A stretch of 64,000 bases of DNA. It comes from DATBAT01 sp963824805. Its GTDB lineage: Bacteria > Acidobacteriota > Terriglobia > Terriglobales > Acidobacteriaceae. Made by a program: the position numbers and the translations under genes. The first letter of the stretch is position 1. Each line of letters starts with the position of its first letter. The notes beneath the pieces were generated by a model that had not been told where the DNA came from, did no database searches, and worked only from the letters and a program-made list of their open reading frames with translations. Below are positions 27,730 to 37,233 of the stretch, one piece after another. Where the stretch lies: assembly GCA_963824805.1 (NCBI GenBank), contig CAWGQZ010000047.1, positions 8,492 through 72,491 on the forward strand. Reading direction: 5' to 3'.

Positions 27730-28779
27730 ATGCAAAAGATCCCTGTTGGAATTCTTGGTGCTACCGGTGTCGTTGGACAGCGCTTCATACAGATACTGGA
27801 GAACCATCCCTGGTTCGAAGTGGCTTGGCTGGCCGCTTCGGACCGCTCGGAAGGCAAGATTTACAGCGAGGCCGCGCGCTGGCGATTGAAGACAACCCTT
27901 CCCGCTCGCGTTGCCGGAATGCGAGTGTCGCCTGCGGTTCCCGATGGTGCGCCTAAAGTGATTTTCGCCGCGCTCGATGCCTCCATCGCCGCCGAGCTTG
28001 AACCTCGTTTCGCGGAAGCGGGCTGCGCGGTGGTTTCGAATTCCAGTGCGTTGCGTATGCAGAAAGATGTGCCACTGGTGATTCCGGAGGTGAACCCTGA
28101 TCACATCCAACTGCTCGAAACTCAAAGCTGGCGGAAGAAGTCCGGCGGGTTCGTGGTTACCAATCCTAACTGTTCAGCCATAGGACTCGTACTTGCGCTG
28201 GCGCCGCTCGATCAGGCTTTTGGACTTGAGACCGTTATGGCCACAACCATGCAGGCCATCAGTGGCGCGGGATACCCGGGGGTGGCTTCGCTCGATATTC
28301 TGGGTAACGTGATTCCCTACATCGCCAAAGAAGAAGAAAAGATGGAGGAAGAAACCCGCAAGCTGCTTGGCCATCTGAATGGCGCGGGCATTGTGCCCGG
28401 CAACTTCGCCATGAGCGCCCAGTGCAACCGGGTGGCGGTAGAGGATGGGCACACCGAGTCGGTCTCCATCAAACTAAGGAAGAAAGCGGAGGCGGAAGAA
28501 ATAGTCGCAGCCTGGAATGATTTCCGCAGTCTTCCCCAGGAAATGAAGCTTCCGCTTGCCCCCGACCAGCCGGTGGTCTACGTGAGTGCTCCTGACCGTC
28601 CGCAGCCGCGTCTCGACATTGATTCGGGAAAGGGCATGACTACGACCGTGGGCCGCCTGCGTCCCTGCGGCGTGTTTGACTGGAAGTTTACTGTTCTCTC
28701 CCATAACACCATCCGCGGTGCGGCGGGGGCGGCCCTGCTGAACGCCGAGTTGCTCAAGATGCAAGGATTTCTTGGGTGA
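27730..28779 (+). CDS. asd: Aspartate-semialdehyde dehydrogenase
   Basis: Reduces aspartyl phosphate to aspartate semialdehyde, the branch point to lysine, threonine and methionine. The NADP-binding GATGVVGQRF lies at the N-terminus, the catalytic cysteine in NPNCSAIGL and the active-site His in DGHTESVS (preceded by QCNRV). This combination marks the archaeal/fungal-type subfamily rather than the E. coli type. It is followed closely by lysC and the dap genes, so it is the first gene of a probable lysine/diaminopimelate operon. Confidence 0.95.
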   Translation: MQKIPVGILGATGVVGQRFIQILENHPWFEVAWLAASDRSEGKIYSEAARWRLKTTLPARVAGMRVSPAVPDGAPKVIFAALDASIAAELEPRFAEAGCAVVSNSSALRMQKDVPLVIPEVNPDHIQLLETQSWRKKSGGFVVTNPNCSAIGLVLALAPLDQAFGLETVMATTMQAISGAGYPGVASLDILGNVIPYIAKEEEKMEEETRKLLGHLNGAGIVPGNFAMSAQCNRVAVEDGHTESVSIKLRKKAEAEEIVAAWNDFRSLPQEMKLPLAPDQPVVYVSAPDRPQPRLDIDSGKGMTTTVGRLRPCGVFDWKFTVLSHNTIRGAAGAALLNAELLKMQGFLG

Positions 28780-28804
28780 GTGCCAGCGCACAGGATGATC
28801 GCCC

Positions 28805-30181
28805 ATGATCGTCATGAAATTCGGCGGCACTTCCGTGCAGGACGCGGAAGCCATCGACCGCGCCGCGCAAATCGTCAAAGAACGCCTGCCGCAACGGCCC
28901 GTGGTCGTAGTCAGCGCCATGGCGAAGGTCACGGACCAGTTGCTGAACATGGCGCGGGCTGCGGGTGCAGGCGATCGCGACACCGCTCTAAAACTCTGTC
29001 GCCAATTGCAGGAGCGCCATTACAACACCGCCGGAGAGTTACTGGGTACTGGCCTCTTCACCAATTTCCACAATGACCTCGCGGCACACTTCGAATCGCT
29101 AGATGAGTTGTTGCGCGGAATTGTTGCGGTAGGAGAGTTGACGCCCCGCACTACCGACCTGATCGCTGCCTACGGTGAGATACTTTCTTCCAACGTGGTG
29201 ACAGCGGCATTCGCTGCCCGGGGATTGGCCACTGTGCTGGTCGATTCGCGGCAATGCATTGTTACCGACAGCACCCATACCCGGGCGGCGCCTCTCTTGG
29301 AGGAGACCAATCAGCGATTGCAGACGAAGGTCTCTCCACTAATCGCCGAAGCAATCGTTCCAGTGCTGGGAGGCTTCATCGGAGCTACCAAGACTGGAAT
29401 CACGACGACGATTGGTCGCGGCGGCTCCGATTTCTCGGCGGCGATTATCGGCGCAGCGTTGGGCGCGGAGCGCATCGAAATCTGGACTGATGTCGACGGC
29501 ATGATGACCACCGACCCGAACATTTGCCCAGACGCGAAGCGGATCAAGATCATTAGCTTCGACGAGGCCGCCGAACTGGCGTATTTTGGCGCTAAAGTGC
29601 TTCATCCGGCGACCGTGCTGCCGGCAATCCAGAAAAATATTCCGGTCTACATTTTGAACTCGCGCAACCCGGGCTGCGAGGGTACGCGAATTTCGGCGCG
29701 CGCTCCGCACAGCAGGAATTTCTTCAAGGCCATTGCCGCAAAGAAACGCATTACCATTATTGATGTTGCCGCACCGCGCATGTTGCTGGCACACGGCTTC
29801 TTGAAGAGCATCTTCGACGCCTTCGAACGTCATCGCATTGCCGTCGATGTAGTTTCGACATCGGAAGTAAGCGTCTCCCTTACGGTCGATTCCAATGAGT
29901 CGATTCCCGCGTTGGCCGCTGACCTGGCCAAGCTCGCCGACGTAAAATATGAAGGACGCAAGGCAATTGTCTGCCTGGTGGGAGAAAACCTTCGGGAGAC
30001 GCCCGGTATCACAGCACGGGTGTTCGCTGAATTGACCGACGTCAAGATTCGAATGATTTCCCAAGGCGCTTCCGAGATCAATCTGACGTTCGTTATTGAA
30101 GAGGACGCGGTACCCGGTGTCATCAAGCGTTTGCACAAGGCGTTCTTCTCGGAACTCGACCCCGAAGTGTTTGCCAGATGA
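28805..30181 (+). CDS. lysC: Aspartate kinase
   Basis: Phosphorylates aspartate, the first committed step of the aspartate family pathway. The N-terminal kinase motif KFGGTSVQDAEAI, the TRGGSDFSA-like GRGGSDFSAAI and the TDVDGMMTTDPN substrate region are present. The C-terminal part has two ACT domains (RITIIDVAAPRML region and VGENLRETPGITARVFAELTD), suggesting feedback control by lysine or threonine. The stop overlaps the dapB start as ATGA. Confidence 0.95.
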   Translation: MIVMKFGGTSVQDAEAIDRAAQIVKERLPQRPVVVVSAMAKVTDQLLNMARAAGAGDRDTALKLCRQLQERHYNTAGELLGTGLFTNFHNDLAAHFESLDELLRGIVAVGELTPRTTDLIAAYGEILSSNVVTAAFAARGLATVLVDSRQCIVTDSTHTRAAPLLEETNQRLQTKVSPLIAEAIVPVLGGFIGATKTGITTTIGRGGSDFSAAIIGAALGAERIEIWTDVDGMMTTDPNICPDAKRIKIISFDEAAELAYFGAKVLHPATVLPAIQKNIPVYILNSRNPGCEGTRISARAPHSRNFFKAIAAKKRITIIDVAAPRMLLAHGFLKSIFDAFERHRIAVDVVSTSEVSVSLTVDSNESIPALAADLAKLADVKYEGRKAIVCLVGENLRETPGITARVFAELTDVKIRMISQGASEINLTFVIEEDAVPGVIKRLHKAFFSELDPEVFAR

Positions 30182-30858
30182 ACCTGTTAATCCTTGGCCG
30201 TGGTAGGACCGGAGCCCTCGTGGCAGAGATCGCGCGCGAGTGCAAGCACGATGTTCGCGTGATCGGCGCCGACGACAATGTGCACGCGGCTGGATTGACT
30301 CCTGAAAAGCTTGGAGGGGTTGACGTCGTCATCGACTTCACGACTCCTGCAGTTGTGGTGGAAAATATTGGTGCGTGTTTGATCGCCAGGAAAAACATGG
30401 TGGTCGGCACTACGGGCTGGTACGAGCTCATTCCCAAAATACGGGGGGAGGTGGAAGCCGCTAGCGTCGGCCTTCTTTATGGAGCGAATTTTTCTGTCGG
30501 CGTAAATCTCCTCTTCGATGTTGTTCGAAGCGGAGCAACGGCTTTACAACATCAGTATTTGGGGCACATCTTCGAGCGTCACCATACGCACAAGAAAGAC
30601 GCGCCTTCCGGCACCGCCGCCATGTTGCAACGGATCATCAAGGACGCATCGGGAAGCGAACTGGAGATAACCTCCTTCCGGGAAGGTGATGTGATGGGGA
30701 TGCACGAAGTCATCTTCGATTCCCCCAACGACACCATCTACCTCTGCCACGACGCCAAGTCGCGGCGCGGGTTCGCTGCAGGAGCCGTCAAAGGTGCGGA
30801 GTGGATCGCCGGCAAGCAAGGCCTGTTCGATTTCCGCGACATCTGGCGTGACGTTTAG
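30178..30858 (+). CDS. dapB: 4-hydroxy-tetrahydrodipicolinate reductase
   Basis: Reduces hydroxytetrahydrodipicolinate with NAD(P)H in lysine and peptidoglycan synthesis. The substrate signature HHTHKKDAPSGTA and the FTTPAVVVENI and GTTGWYE blocks are present. At 226 residues it is shorter than the typical 265-275, and the nucleotide motif reads GRGRTGA rather than GxxGRMG. It overlaps lysC by four bases. Confidence 0.93.
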   Translation: MNLLILGRGRTGALVAEIARECKHDVRVIGADDNVHAAGLTPEKLGGVDVVIDFTTPAVVVENIGACLIARKNMVVGTTGWYELIPKIRGEVEAASVGLLYGANFSVGVNLLFDVVRSGATALQHQYLGHIFERHHTHKKDAPSGTAAMLQRIIKDASGSELEITSFREGDVMGMHEVIFDSPNDTIYLCHDAKSRRGFAAGAVKGAEWIAGKQGLFDFRDIWRDV

Positions 30859-30945
30859 CCCCTCCTCGTACAACCCCTATTCGTTTAGGAGCCTTCCCGA
30901 GTAGAAGGTGATGCAAATGTCGCCTGATGGCGTTATCTTTATGGC

Positions 30946-32075
30946 ATGCAACTCCGAGGTTGTGGTACCGCGCTCGTCACCCCTTTTCGTGCCGACGGTT
31001 CGATCGACGAACCCGCTCTGCGCAACCTCGTCGCCTGGCAGGTCGACTCTGGCATCGATTTTCTGGTTCCCTGCGGAACTACAGGGGAAACTCCGACTCT
31101 GAGCCACGAGGAGTGGTTGAACGTTATCGACATAACAATCGAAGTAGTTGCAGGACGTGTACCCATCGTCGCAGGGGCAACTTCGAATTCCACCCATGAT
31201 GCGGTGGCAAAGGCGAAAGAAGTTGCCGCACACCAAGGCGTGGACGCTATTCTCACAGCGTCCCCTTACTACAACAAGCCGACGCAGGAAGGCCAGTACC
31301 GCCACTTCCGCGCTATTGCCGAGGCTGTCGATAAGCCAATCATTCTCTACAACGTACCCGGCCGCACTGGGACAAACCTGGAAGCCGGCAACCGTGGGCT
31401 AGGCTGCTAGAGGTCCCAAACATCGCTGGGGTCAAGGAAGCCAGCGGCAACATCGCACAGATCGCTGAAATTTGCAGCCTGGTGCCGGAATCGTTTTCGG
31501 TCCTCTCTGGCGATGACGCCGCTACTTTGCCGGTGATCGCCTTTGGCGGTGTCGGCGTCATCTCGGTAGCTTCGAATGAGATTCCCCGCGAGATGGCGGA
31601 CATGACCCGGGCAGCCCTCAATAACGACTGGGCCACTGCACGTGGATTCAACCGAAAGTATCTTGCCCTGATGCAGGCGAACTTTATCGAGTCGAGTCCA
31701 CTGCCGGTAAAAGCCGTCTTGGCAATGATGGGCCGAATCGAAGAAGTCTACCGTCTACCTCTGCTACCTATGCGCCGCGATACGCGGTCTAAGCTGCAGA
31801 GAATCGCCACCGATGCAGGCCTGGTTGCCAAGGCGGCCACCGCCACGGCTGACGGCGTGGACTTCTTTGTCTACGAAAACTGGGTAGCGGGCCCGCGCAA
31901 GATTGTGCTGCACCGCTCCAGTTGTGGACAGTGCAACCATGGCAAAGGGCGCCCCGCGGGGCACGATCCCAACCACGCCCGCTGGCACGGCCCTTACGCT
32001 ACGCTTGCTGAAGCCCGCCAGATATCGCAGACCATTCCAGGCGTGCTGATTCGAAGCGAATGCAAGTGCATTTGA
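30946..32075 (+). CDS. dapA: 4-hydroxy-tetrahydrodipicolinate synthase, frameshifted, reading on into a Cys-rich domain
   Basis: Condenses pyruvate with aspartate semialdehyde. The N-terminal part shows GTALVTPF, the GTTGETPTLSHEEW motif and the catalytic Tyr region SPYYNKPTQEG. The Schiff-base lysine lies after the break in GVKEASGN. The frame changes between about 31,390 and 31,400; two extra Gs (after GCC and in GTGGG) would restore LEATVARLLEVPN. The DapA fold ends about residue 295, but the frame continues without a stop into a 72-residue segment listed separately. A missed indel near 31,850 could hide a TGA there. Confidence 0.9.
31857..32075 (+). CDS. Short Cys-rich YENW-type domain, fused to dapA or a separate small gene
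   Basis: Reading from a GTG at 31857 gives a 72-residue segment beginning DFFVYENWVAGPRKIVLH. It has HRSSCGQCNHGKG (a His-CxxC cluster), RWHGPYATLAEA and a final CKC, which together look like a small metal-binding module. I recall similar stand-alone short proteins with a VYENW start, but no function. In the sequence as given it is in frame with dapA. A TGA exists in another frame directly before the GTG, so a one-base error would make it a translationally coupled gene instead. Confidence 0.55.
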   Translation: MDFFVYENWVAGPRKIVLHRSSCGQCNHGKGRPAGHDPNHARWHGPYATLAEARQISQTIPGVLIRSECKCI

Positions 32076-32241
32076 CCGGGAGACCCGAAGGCACGAGAGT
32101 TCCGAAGGAATTCCTTCTCGGATCGTAATTTCGTCGTATCTGAGGCAGGCAGGGCGCGAATCACCCAATGTGGGATTTTCTTGGTGAACCCTCGTGTCCT
32201 TCGGGTAAATGGTTGACTCTTTTCTCTTGGGAACGAACCTT

Positions 32242-32247
32242 TATACT
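32242..32247 (+). promoter_or_regulatory. Possible -10 element (TATACT) for a leaderless dapD transcript
   Basis: TATACT ends 8 bases before the dapD ATG, so transcription would start close to or at the start codon. No ribosome binding site is present between them. The only TTGACT nearby (32213-32218) is 23 bases upstream, too far for a normal -35. Confidence 0.3.
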
Positions 32248-32255
32248 TTCCTCTC

Positions 32256-33080
32256 ATGTCCGCAATGCAATCGACGATAGAGTCCCTGGCATCGATAAAT
32301 CCGTTGCCACCACAAGCCCGCGACACCTTCCTGCAATTCCGTAAGGCTCTCACCCAAGGTGTGATTCGCGCCGCGGAAAAGATCGATGGCCAATGGATGG
32401 TAAATGCTTGGGTGAAACAGGGCATCCTGCTGGGCTTTCGTCTTGGGGAGTTGGCTGAGTCCGAATCCGGCGCACTCTCTTTCGTCGATAAAGACACCTT
32501 CCCTGCCCGCAAGTTTTCCGTAGCTGACCGCGTGAGAGTTGTTCCCGGTGGCTCATCCGTTCGCGAAGGTGCTTACGTTGCAGCCTCCGTCATCTGCATG
32601 CCGCCTATGTATATTAATGTCGGTGCCTACGTCGACGAGGGAACGCTGGTCGACTCGCACGCTCTGGTCGGATCTTGTGCGCAGGTTGGTAAGCGAGTCC
32701 ACGTGAGTGCGGCGGCCCAAATTGGCGGAGTGCTGGAACCGATAAATGCAGCGCCGGTGATTATCGAAGACGACGTGCTCGTCGGCGGGAACTGCGGAGT
32801 CTACGAGGGGACGCTGGTAAAAGCGCATGCGGTGCTCGGCGCAGGAACGATTCTCACGCGATCCACACCTCTTTACGACCTAGTGCGCAGCAAGGTTTAC
32901 CGAGCCACCGCTGACCGGCCACTTGAGGTGCCGGAGAACGCGGTTGTCGTCCCCGGCAGCCGCGCGATCACCAAAAAGGTAGGACAGGATTGGAATCTTT
33001 CGCTTTATACGCCGGTGATCGTGAAGTACCGCGACGAGAAAACCGATCGCAGCATCGAACTCGAAGAGTGGCTGCGCTAG
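32256..33080 (+). CDS. dapD: 2,3,4,5-tetrahydropyridine-2,6-dicarboxylate N-succinyltransferase
   Basis: Transfers succinyl from succinyl-CoA to tetrahydrodipicolinate in the succinylase branch of diaminopimelate synthesis. The 274-residue protein has the N-terminal helical domain (IDGQWMVNAWVKQGILLGFRL) and a left-handed beta-helix of hexapeptide repeats (YVDEGTLVDSHALVGSCAQVG, IIEDDVLVGGNCGVYEG). Its presence shows that this organism uses the succinylated intermediates. Its stop overlaps the convergent HAD gene. Confidence 0.95.
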   Translation: MSAMQSTIESLASINPLPPQARDTFLQFRKALTQGVIRAAEKIDGQWMVNAWVKQGILLGFRLGELAESESGALSFVDKDTFPARKFSVADRVRVVPGGSSVREGAYVAASVICMPPMYINVGAYVDEGTLVDSHALVGSCAQVGKRVHVSAAAQIGGVLEPINAAPVIIEDDVLVGGNCGVYEGTLVKAHAVLGAGTILTRSTPLYDLVRSKVYRATADRPLEVPENAVVVPGSRAITKKVGQDWNLSLYTPVIVKYRDEKTDRSIELEEWLR

Positions 33081-33715
33081 ACCTCAACCCGTAACCTGCC
33101 CTGAGCTTCCGTAACTCGAATTTCCTGCAGACCTTTCACCACCGCATCAGCCTCATGCAGCTCGTCGACGGTATAGGTGGTCGCCACCGCGATTACATCC
33201 ATTTTCCCTGCATGGGCCGCCCGAACTCCGGCCAGCGCATCCTCGATAACGATACATTCTGCCGCGGCAAACCCCAGCAATTCCGCGCCTTTCAAGTATG
33301 GTTCCGGATCAGGCTTTCCATTGGTGACATCCTCAGCCCCAACCAAGACTATCGGCAACGGCAAGCCGGCCACTTTCATGCGAGCAAAAGCCAAGTTTCT
33401 GGTGCCGGAGGTCACCACACACCAAGACCTCTCGGGCAACGATTGCAGCAGCTTTACTGCTCCCGGAATTGCCGGATCGGCGTTATCGGTTACGCTCTGC
33501 TCAATACGTATGGTTTCTGCAACAACATCGAGGTGGGGAGCCACTAATTGGATCACCTCAGCGCTGCGGCGTCCGTGAATTACTTCGAGAACCTCTACGG
33601 GATCCAGACCCTGCTGCTCCGCCCATTTCGCCCAACGCCGGGTGATGGAGGCAGTGGAATCAATGAGAACACCGTCGAGATCAAACAGAATCGCCGAGCA
33701 ATGGAAGGTAGGCAT
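33077..33715 (-). CDS. HAD-superfamily phosphatase (beta-phosphoglucomutase/glycerol-phosphatase type)
   Basis: HAD motif I is FDLDGVLIDSTASI, motif II TSGTR, motif III GKPDPEPYLKGAE and motif IV VIEDALAGVRAA, with a C1 cap domain after motif I. This layout is typical of sugar-phosphate phosphatases. I took the ATG at 33715; the frame extends to a TTG at 33742 without improving the N-terminus. A paralog with the same motifs lies at 47,161-47,829. Confidence 0.85.
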   Translation of the reverse strand: MPTFHCSAILFDLDGVLIDSTASITRRWAKWAEQQGLDPVEVLEVIHGRRSAEVIQLVAPHLDVVAETIRIEQSVTDNADPAIPGAVKLLQSLPERSWCVVTSGTRNLAFARMKVAGLPLPIVLVGAEDVTNGKPDPEPYLKGAELLGFAAAECIVIEDALAGVRAAHAGKMDVIAVATTYTVDELHEADAVVKGLQEIRVTEAQGRLRVEV

Positions 33716-33753
33716 CAGGATTGAGGAAATGATTTTCCGCAAGCTATGGATTT

Positions 33754-34434
33754 TCAGGATGATAATCGTGCTGGTGAATACGGGAGCTGTCCGCTATTTC
33801 GCCTTTGCAGGTGCCGCTCGCGAAAGTGAGCGCGGGCACGCTCTCCCCAGGCTTTTACGAAATAGTAATTCAGCCCTGCGCCAAGCACTGAACTGGTAAG
33901 CGGAATCAGCCGGCCCGCCCACTTCTCCACGACTTCCGTACTGGCCCTGGCAGCGATACGCTGAATGACGCGGGGAACGAATTTGCTGACCACTTCCTTT
34001 TCGACCAGCTCACGGCTGATGTCCACTCCGGCGGCGGTTGCGGCGGCAATCCACAATTCGGAGGTCTCTTCTTCCGTGTTGTATTCAAAGCCGTACAGCA
34101 GGCTGAGTTTTTGAATGGTTCGCAGTGTAATTCCAGCGAGAATTCCAAGATCTGGAACGATGGTAAGGAGTCCACCCAGACCAAGTCCGGCGCCTTCCGC
34201 CGCAGCAGCTTTCATCCCGCCACGAATAATTTGTTGGGCAAGATGGTCGAGATGCCCGACCTCAATCGAATAGACGCCGTGAAACGTACTGATCGGCAGC
34301 CCGTAAGCGGTCCGCAATTGAAGGAGGAATTTTCCCGGATCGACTTTGACGGTTTCGTAGGCCTTGGTAAACGCGCGACCCACAGCCTTTTCGACACGCC
34401 GTCGCACCCACGATTTGCGCGCCTCTTCGGTCAT
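33754..34434 (-). CDS. EcsC family protein
   Basis: A 226-residue protein with amphipathic, Gly/Ala-rich helices, including EGAGLGLGGLLTIVPDLGILAGITLRTIQKLSLLYGF, which matches EcsC-type proteins. Bacillus EcsC accompanies an ABC transporter, but most homologues stand alone and their role is unknown. There is no signal peptide. Glycine-rich hydrophobic stretches suggest membrane association. Confidence 0.7.
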   Translation of the reverse strand: MTEEARKSWVRRRVEKAVGRAFTKAYETVKVDPGKFLLQLRTAYGLPISTFHGVYSIEVGHLDHLAQQIIRGGMKAAAAEGAGLGLGGLLTIVPDLGILAGITLRTIQKLSLLYGFEYNTEEETSELWIAAATAAGVDISRELVEKEVVSKFVPRVIQRIAARASTEVVEKWAGRLIPLTSSVLGAGLNYYFVKAWGERARAHFRERHLQRRNSGQLPYSPARLSS

Positions 34435-34481
34435 CCTGGATAGACCTTAACCGACGAATCTAGAAAATGCCAGCAAACCAC

Positions 34482-34727
34482 TCACACCATCTTTCGCGGA
34501 GTAGAAATCTTCGGCGCGCGGCCACTGGAGCGGCCAGAGCCGCGGGGACCGGACTGCTTTCCGCCGGACTTGCCGAAGAAGGTAGAGCCTGATGTTGCAA
34601 CAACCGTGCTGGCAGGTTTTTCCTTGAACTCCTCGCAGCGCCCGCATTTGCAAGCCCCGAAGACACCGGGGATGCTGCGATCGTGGTCATTTTGTGAGCA
34701 TTGGCAGGCAAAGCAGCTTTTGGCCAT
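34482..34727 (-). CDS. Small Cys-rich protein with basic tail (hypothetical)
   Basis: An 81-residue frame whose first 33 residues hold six cysteines: SCFACQCSQND, then FGACKCGRCEEF, compatible with metal binding. The C-terminal half is Ser/Gly/Lys/Arg-rich (GKSGGKQSGPRGSGRSSGR) and probably disordered or nucleic-acid binding. There is no good ribosome binding site before the ATG, so it may be a chance frame. Its position 47 bases upstream of the EcsC gene on the same strand favours a real gene. Confidence 0.4.
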   Translation of the reverse strand: MAKSCFACQCSQNDHDRSIPGVFGACKCGRCEEFKEKPASTVVATSGSTFFGKSGGKQSGPRGSGRSSGRAPKISTPRKMV

Positions 34728-35527
34728 ATTCCGTAGTCTGCACAGGAACTGGTCCTCGCGTCAATGCCGTTTCAGGGACGAGCGTGTAGGGACTGGTCCG
34801 CGACGTCGGCAGGATTGCACGAAGCAACAACCCATATCAGAGGCTGCATGCGTGCACATAACACAGGGAAATTCGCTGGAAGAAATCGGGTAACCACGCA
34901 TGATGAAAACGACTCATTCCCAGATTGACCATTGGAGCCCATTTCAGACTACGGCTACGTCCATAGAAATTGGTTTTTGGCTTCTCCCGCGCTTGCGCCG
35001 TGCAACCTTGCAAAAAGAGGAGAACGCCGAAATCCCAAGGTCAGGGAACGGATCGACGGCCTGCGCCAAACCTCGTTGACTCTCTCTTGTCCCGAAGCAG
35101 CGCGATTGGTTACTGCTGAATCCGTAATTGGTGCCACCGCGAGAAAGTAAGGGCCCCTCACTACCGGGAATTTCTGCGCCCAGTAAACGCGCTCGTTCAA
35201 ATCCAATGACGCTCCCTATCAATTCCTATGGCTAATAAACTTTACTGTTATTGCAAGACCGCAGCTAGCCGCTCTGGCAGCGCATCTTTCTTCTGGGAAT
35301 GTTTTGCCGGCGTTTGAATGAAATCACCTTTCGTGAAGGCGATTGGAGCAATCCCCAAGTTCTCCGTCGAGAACTATAGGCAGTTCGGTAATGCGGAGGG
35401 CATGGCACTGCTGCCCAAGAACGGCTGACTCTGGTCTTGCATCCAAAACCTCGTCAGTAGCGCGGAATGCCACGGGCAACTCATAAAGGTCTCTAACCCT
35501 ACTGTGCTAGCATTAACCAACCTATAA
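34728..35527. other. 800-base gap without a recognisable gene
   Basis: No reading frame in this stretch has a credible start or family resemblance, and I found no tRNA cloverleaf or long inverted repeat. It may hold decayed coding sequence and the ribonuclease J promoter. Confidence 0.5.
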
Positions 35528-37191
35528 ATGCCAACTGGAAAACTGCACATCGTGCCCCTGGGCGGTCTGGGCGAGTTCGGAATGAATTGCATGGCCGTTC
35601 GCTGGGGAGATGACATTATTGTCATCGACGCCGGCCTGATGTTTCCCGAATCTGAGTTGCTGGGCGTCGACATCGTGGTCCCCGATATTTCTTACCTGAT
35701 GGAAAACCGGCAGCATGTTCGTGCGATTTTCCTTACCCACGGCCACGAAGACCACATTGGCGCGTTGCCCTGGGTGCTCTCGGAGTTGAACGTCCCAGTC
35801 TATGGAACTGAATTTACCCTCGCCTATGTGGAAGACAAATTAGACGAGCACGGCTTGCTGGATGATGCCGAACTGCGGGAACTGAAAGCCAACGAGCGCG
35901 TAAAATAGGCCCCTTTACCGTGCATCCCATTGCGGTGACCCATAGCCTGGTCGATTGTGTCGCATTCGCCATTCACACTCCGCTTGGCGTTATCATTCAC
36001 ACCGGCGACTTCAAGGTCGACCCGACGCCGACGGACACCAAACTCTTTGATCTGCATGCGTTTGCGGAGTACGGAAAAGAGGGTGTTCTGGCTCTGTTTC
36101 AGGACTCTACCAACGTTGAGCGCCGCGGTTATACTCCCAGCGAACGCGCCGTGCGCCGCAAATTCGAAGAGATATTCGGAAACACCGACCGCCGCCTTTT
36201 TATCTCGTGTTTTTCATCTTCCATCCATCGCATCAAACTTGCGGTTGAATTGGCTTGGGAGTTCGGCCGGAAGATCGCCTTCATCGGACGTTCGATGAAC
36301 AACTCGGCGGAGATCGCCGAAGACCTGGGCTACATCGAGATTCCCGAAGGCTTGCTGATCCATCCCGGCGAGGTGAAGAATTTCGCTCCGGAAAAAGTCT
36401 GCGTACTCATCAGCGGCACTCAGGGCGAGCCGATGTCAGCCCTGTCGCGCGCTGCTGTCGATAATCACAAACACGCCAAGATTGAAAAAGGCGACACCGT
36501 GATGCTTTCGTCGCGCATCATTCCCGGCAATGAGAAATCGATCTATCGCATGATCGACCACCTTTTCCGCCGCGAAGCCCATGTGATTTACGACGACGGT
36601 TCGAATCCGCCCATCCACGTCAGCGGACACGCCAGCCAGGAAGAGTTAAAACTAATCATCAACCTGGTAAAGCCCCGGTACTTCATTCCGGTTCACGGCG
36701 AGTACAGGCAATTGAAATTGCATGCCGAACTCGCGGCCTCGATGCACCGCAGCGTAGGCAGCGTGATGCTTATAGAGAGCGGGGACATCCTGGAACTGGA
36801 CGAACTTGGCGCCCGCAAAGCCGGACGCGCCAATGTCGGCCGGGTCTGTATCGACTCCGGTTCGCGCACAGACGTAGTCGAAGACCTCATTATCAAAGAC
36901 CGCCGCCACATCAGCGAAGACGGTATCGTGCTCCCCATTATCGCTATTAACAAGCTGACCGGCCGGGCCGAGGGTTCGCCCGAAATCGTCACCCGCGGCT
37001 TCAATCCCGGAGAAGACGAGTTCATGAGTGGTGCCCGCCAATTGGTGATCCAGACCCTCGAGCAATCGAGCGAAGAGGAAAAGGGCGACTACGGAGTCAT
37101 CAAGGAAAAAATTCGGGCGGATCTGAAGCGCTATATCTCGAAGCAAACGCAGAAGCGGCCGCTGATCATGCCGGTCATTTTGGAGATTTAG
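35528..37191 (+). CDS. rnj: Ribonuclease J, one frameshift
   Basis: Metallo-beta-lactamase/beta-CASP RNase with endo- and 5'-exonuclease activity, central to mRNA decay where RNase E is absent. The N-terminus holds the metal motif LTHGHEDHIGALP. After the break the protein continues with HTGDFKVDPTPTD, the beta-CASP block SCFSSSIHRI and VHGEYRQLKLHA. The frame breaks at the A-run 35903-35906: one missing A (GTAAAA-TAG should read GTAAAAATAGGC) creates a false TAG. Adding it gives VKIGPFTVHPIAVTHS. This is the clearest homopolymer error in the left part. Confidence 0.93.
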
Positions 37192-37233
37192 GCGTATTTC
37201 TGGCGCTCGGCGCACTCACCTGGGCAATGTTGT

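Noticed and set aside
30946..31410. Truncated dapA pseudogene
   Set aside because: All DapA motifs continue after the break, including the Schiff-base lysine region, and the gene sits in an intact lysine cluster.
35190..35210. T-loop-like GTTCAAATCC suggesting a tRNA
   Set aside because: The flanking bases do not form the T stem, and no D or anticodon arm lies at the right distance.
35528..37191. Two separate RNase J-like genes
   Set aside because: The two frames join with a single missing A into one normal-length ribonuclease J; a natural split would not fall in a homopolymer inside the metallo-beta-lactamase domain.
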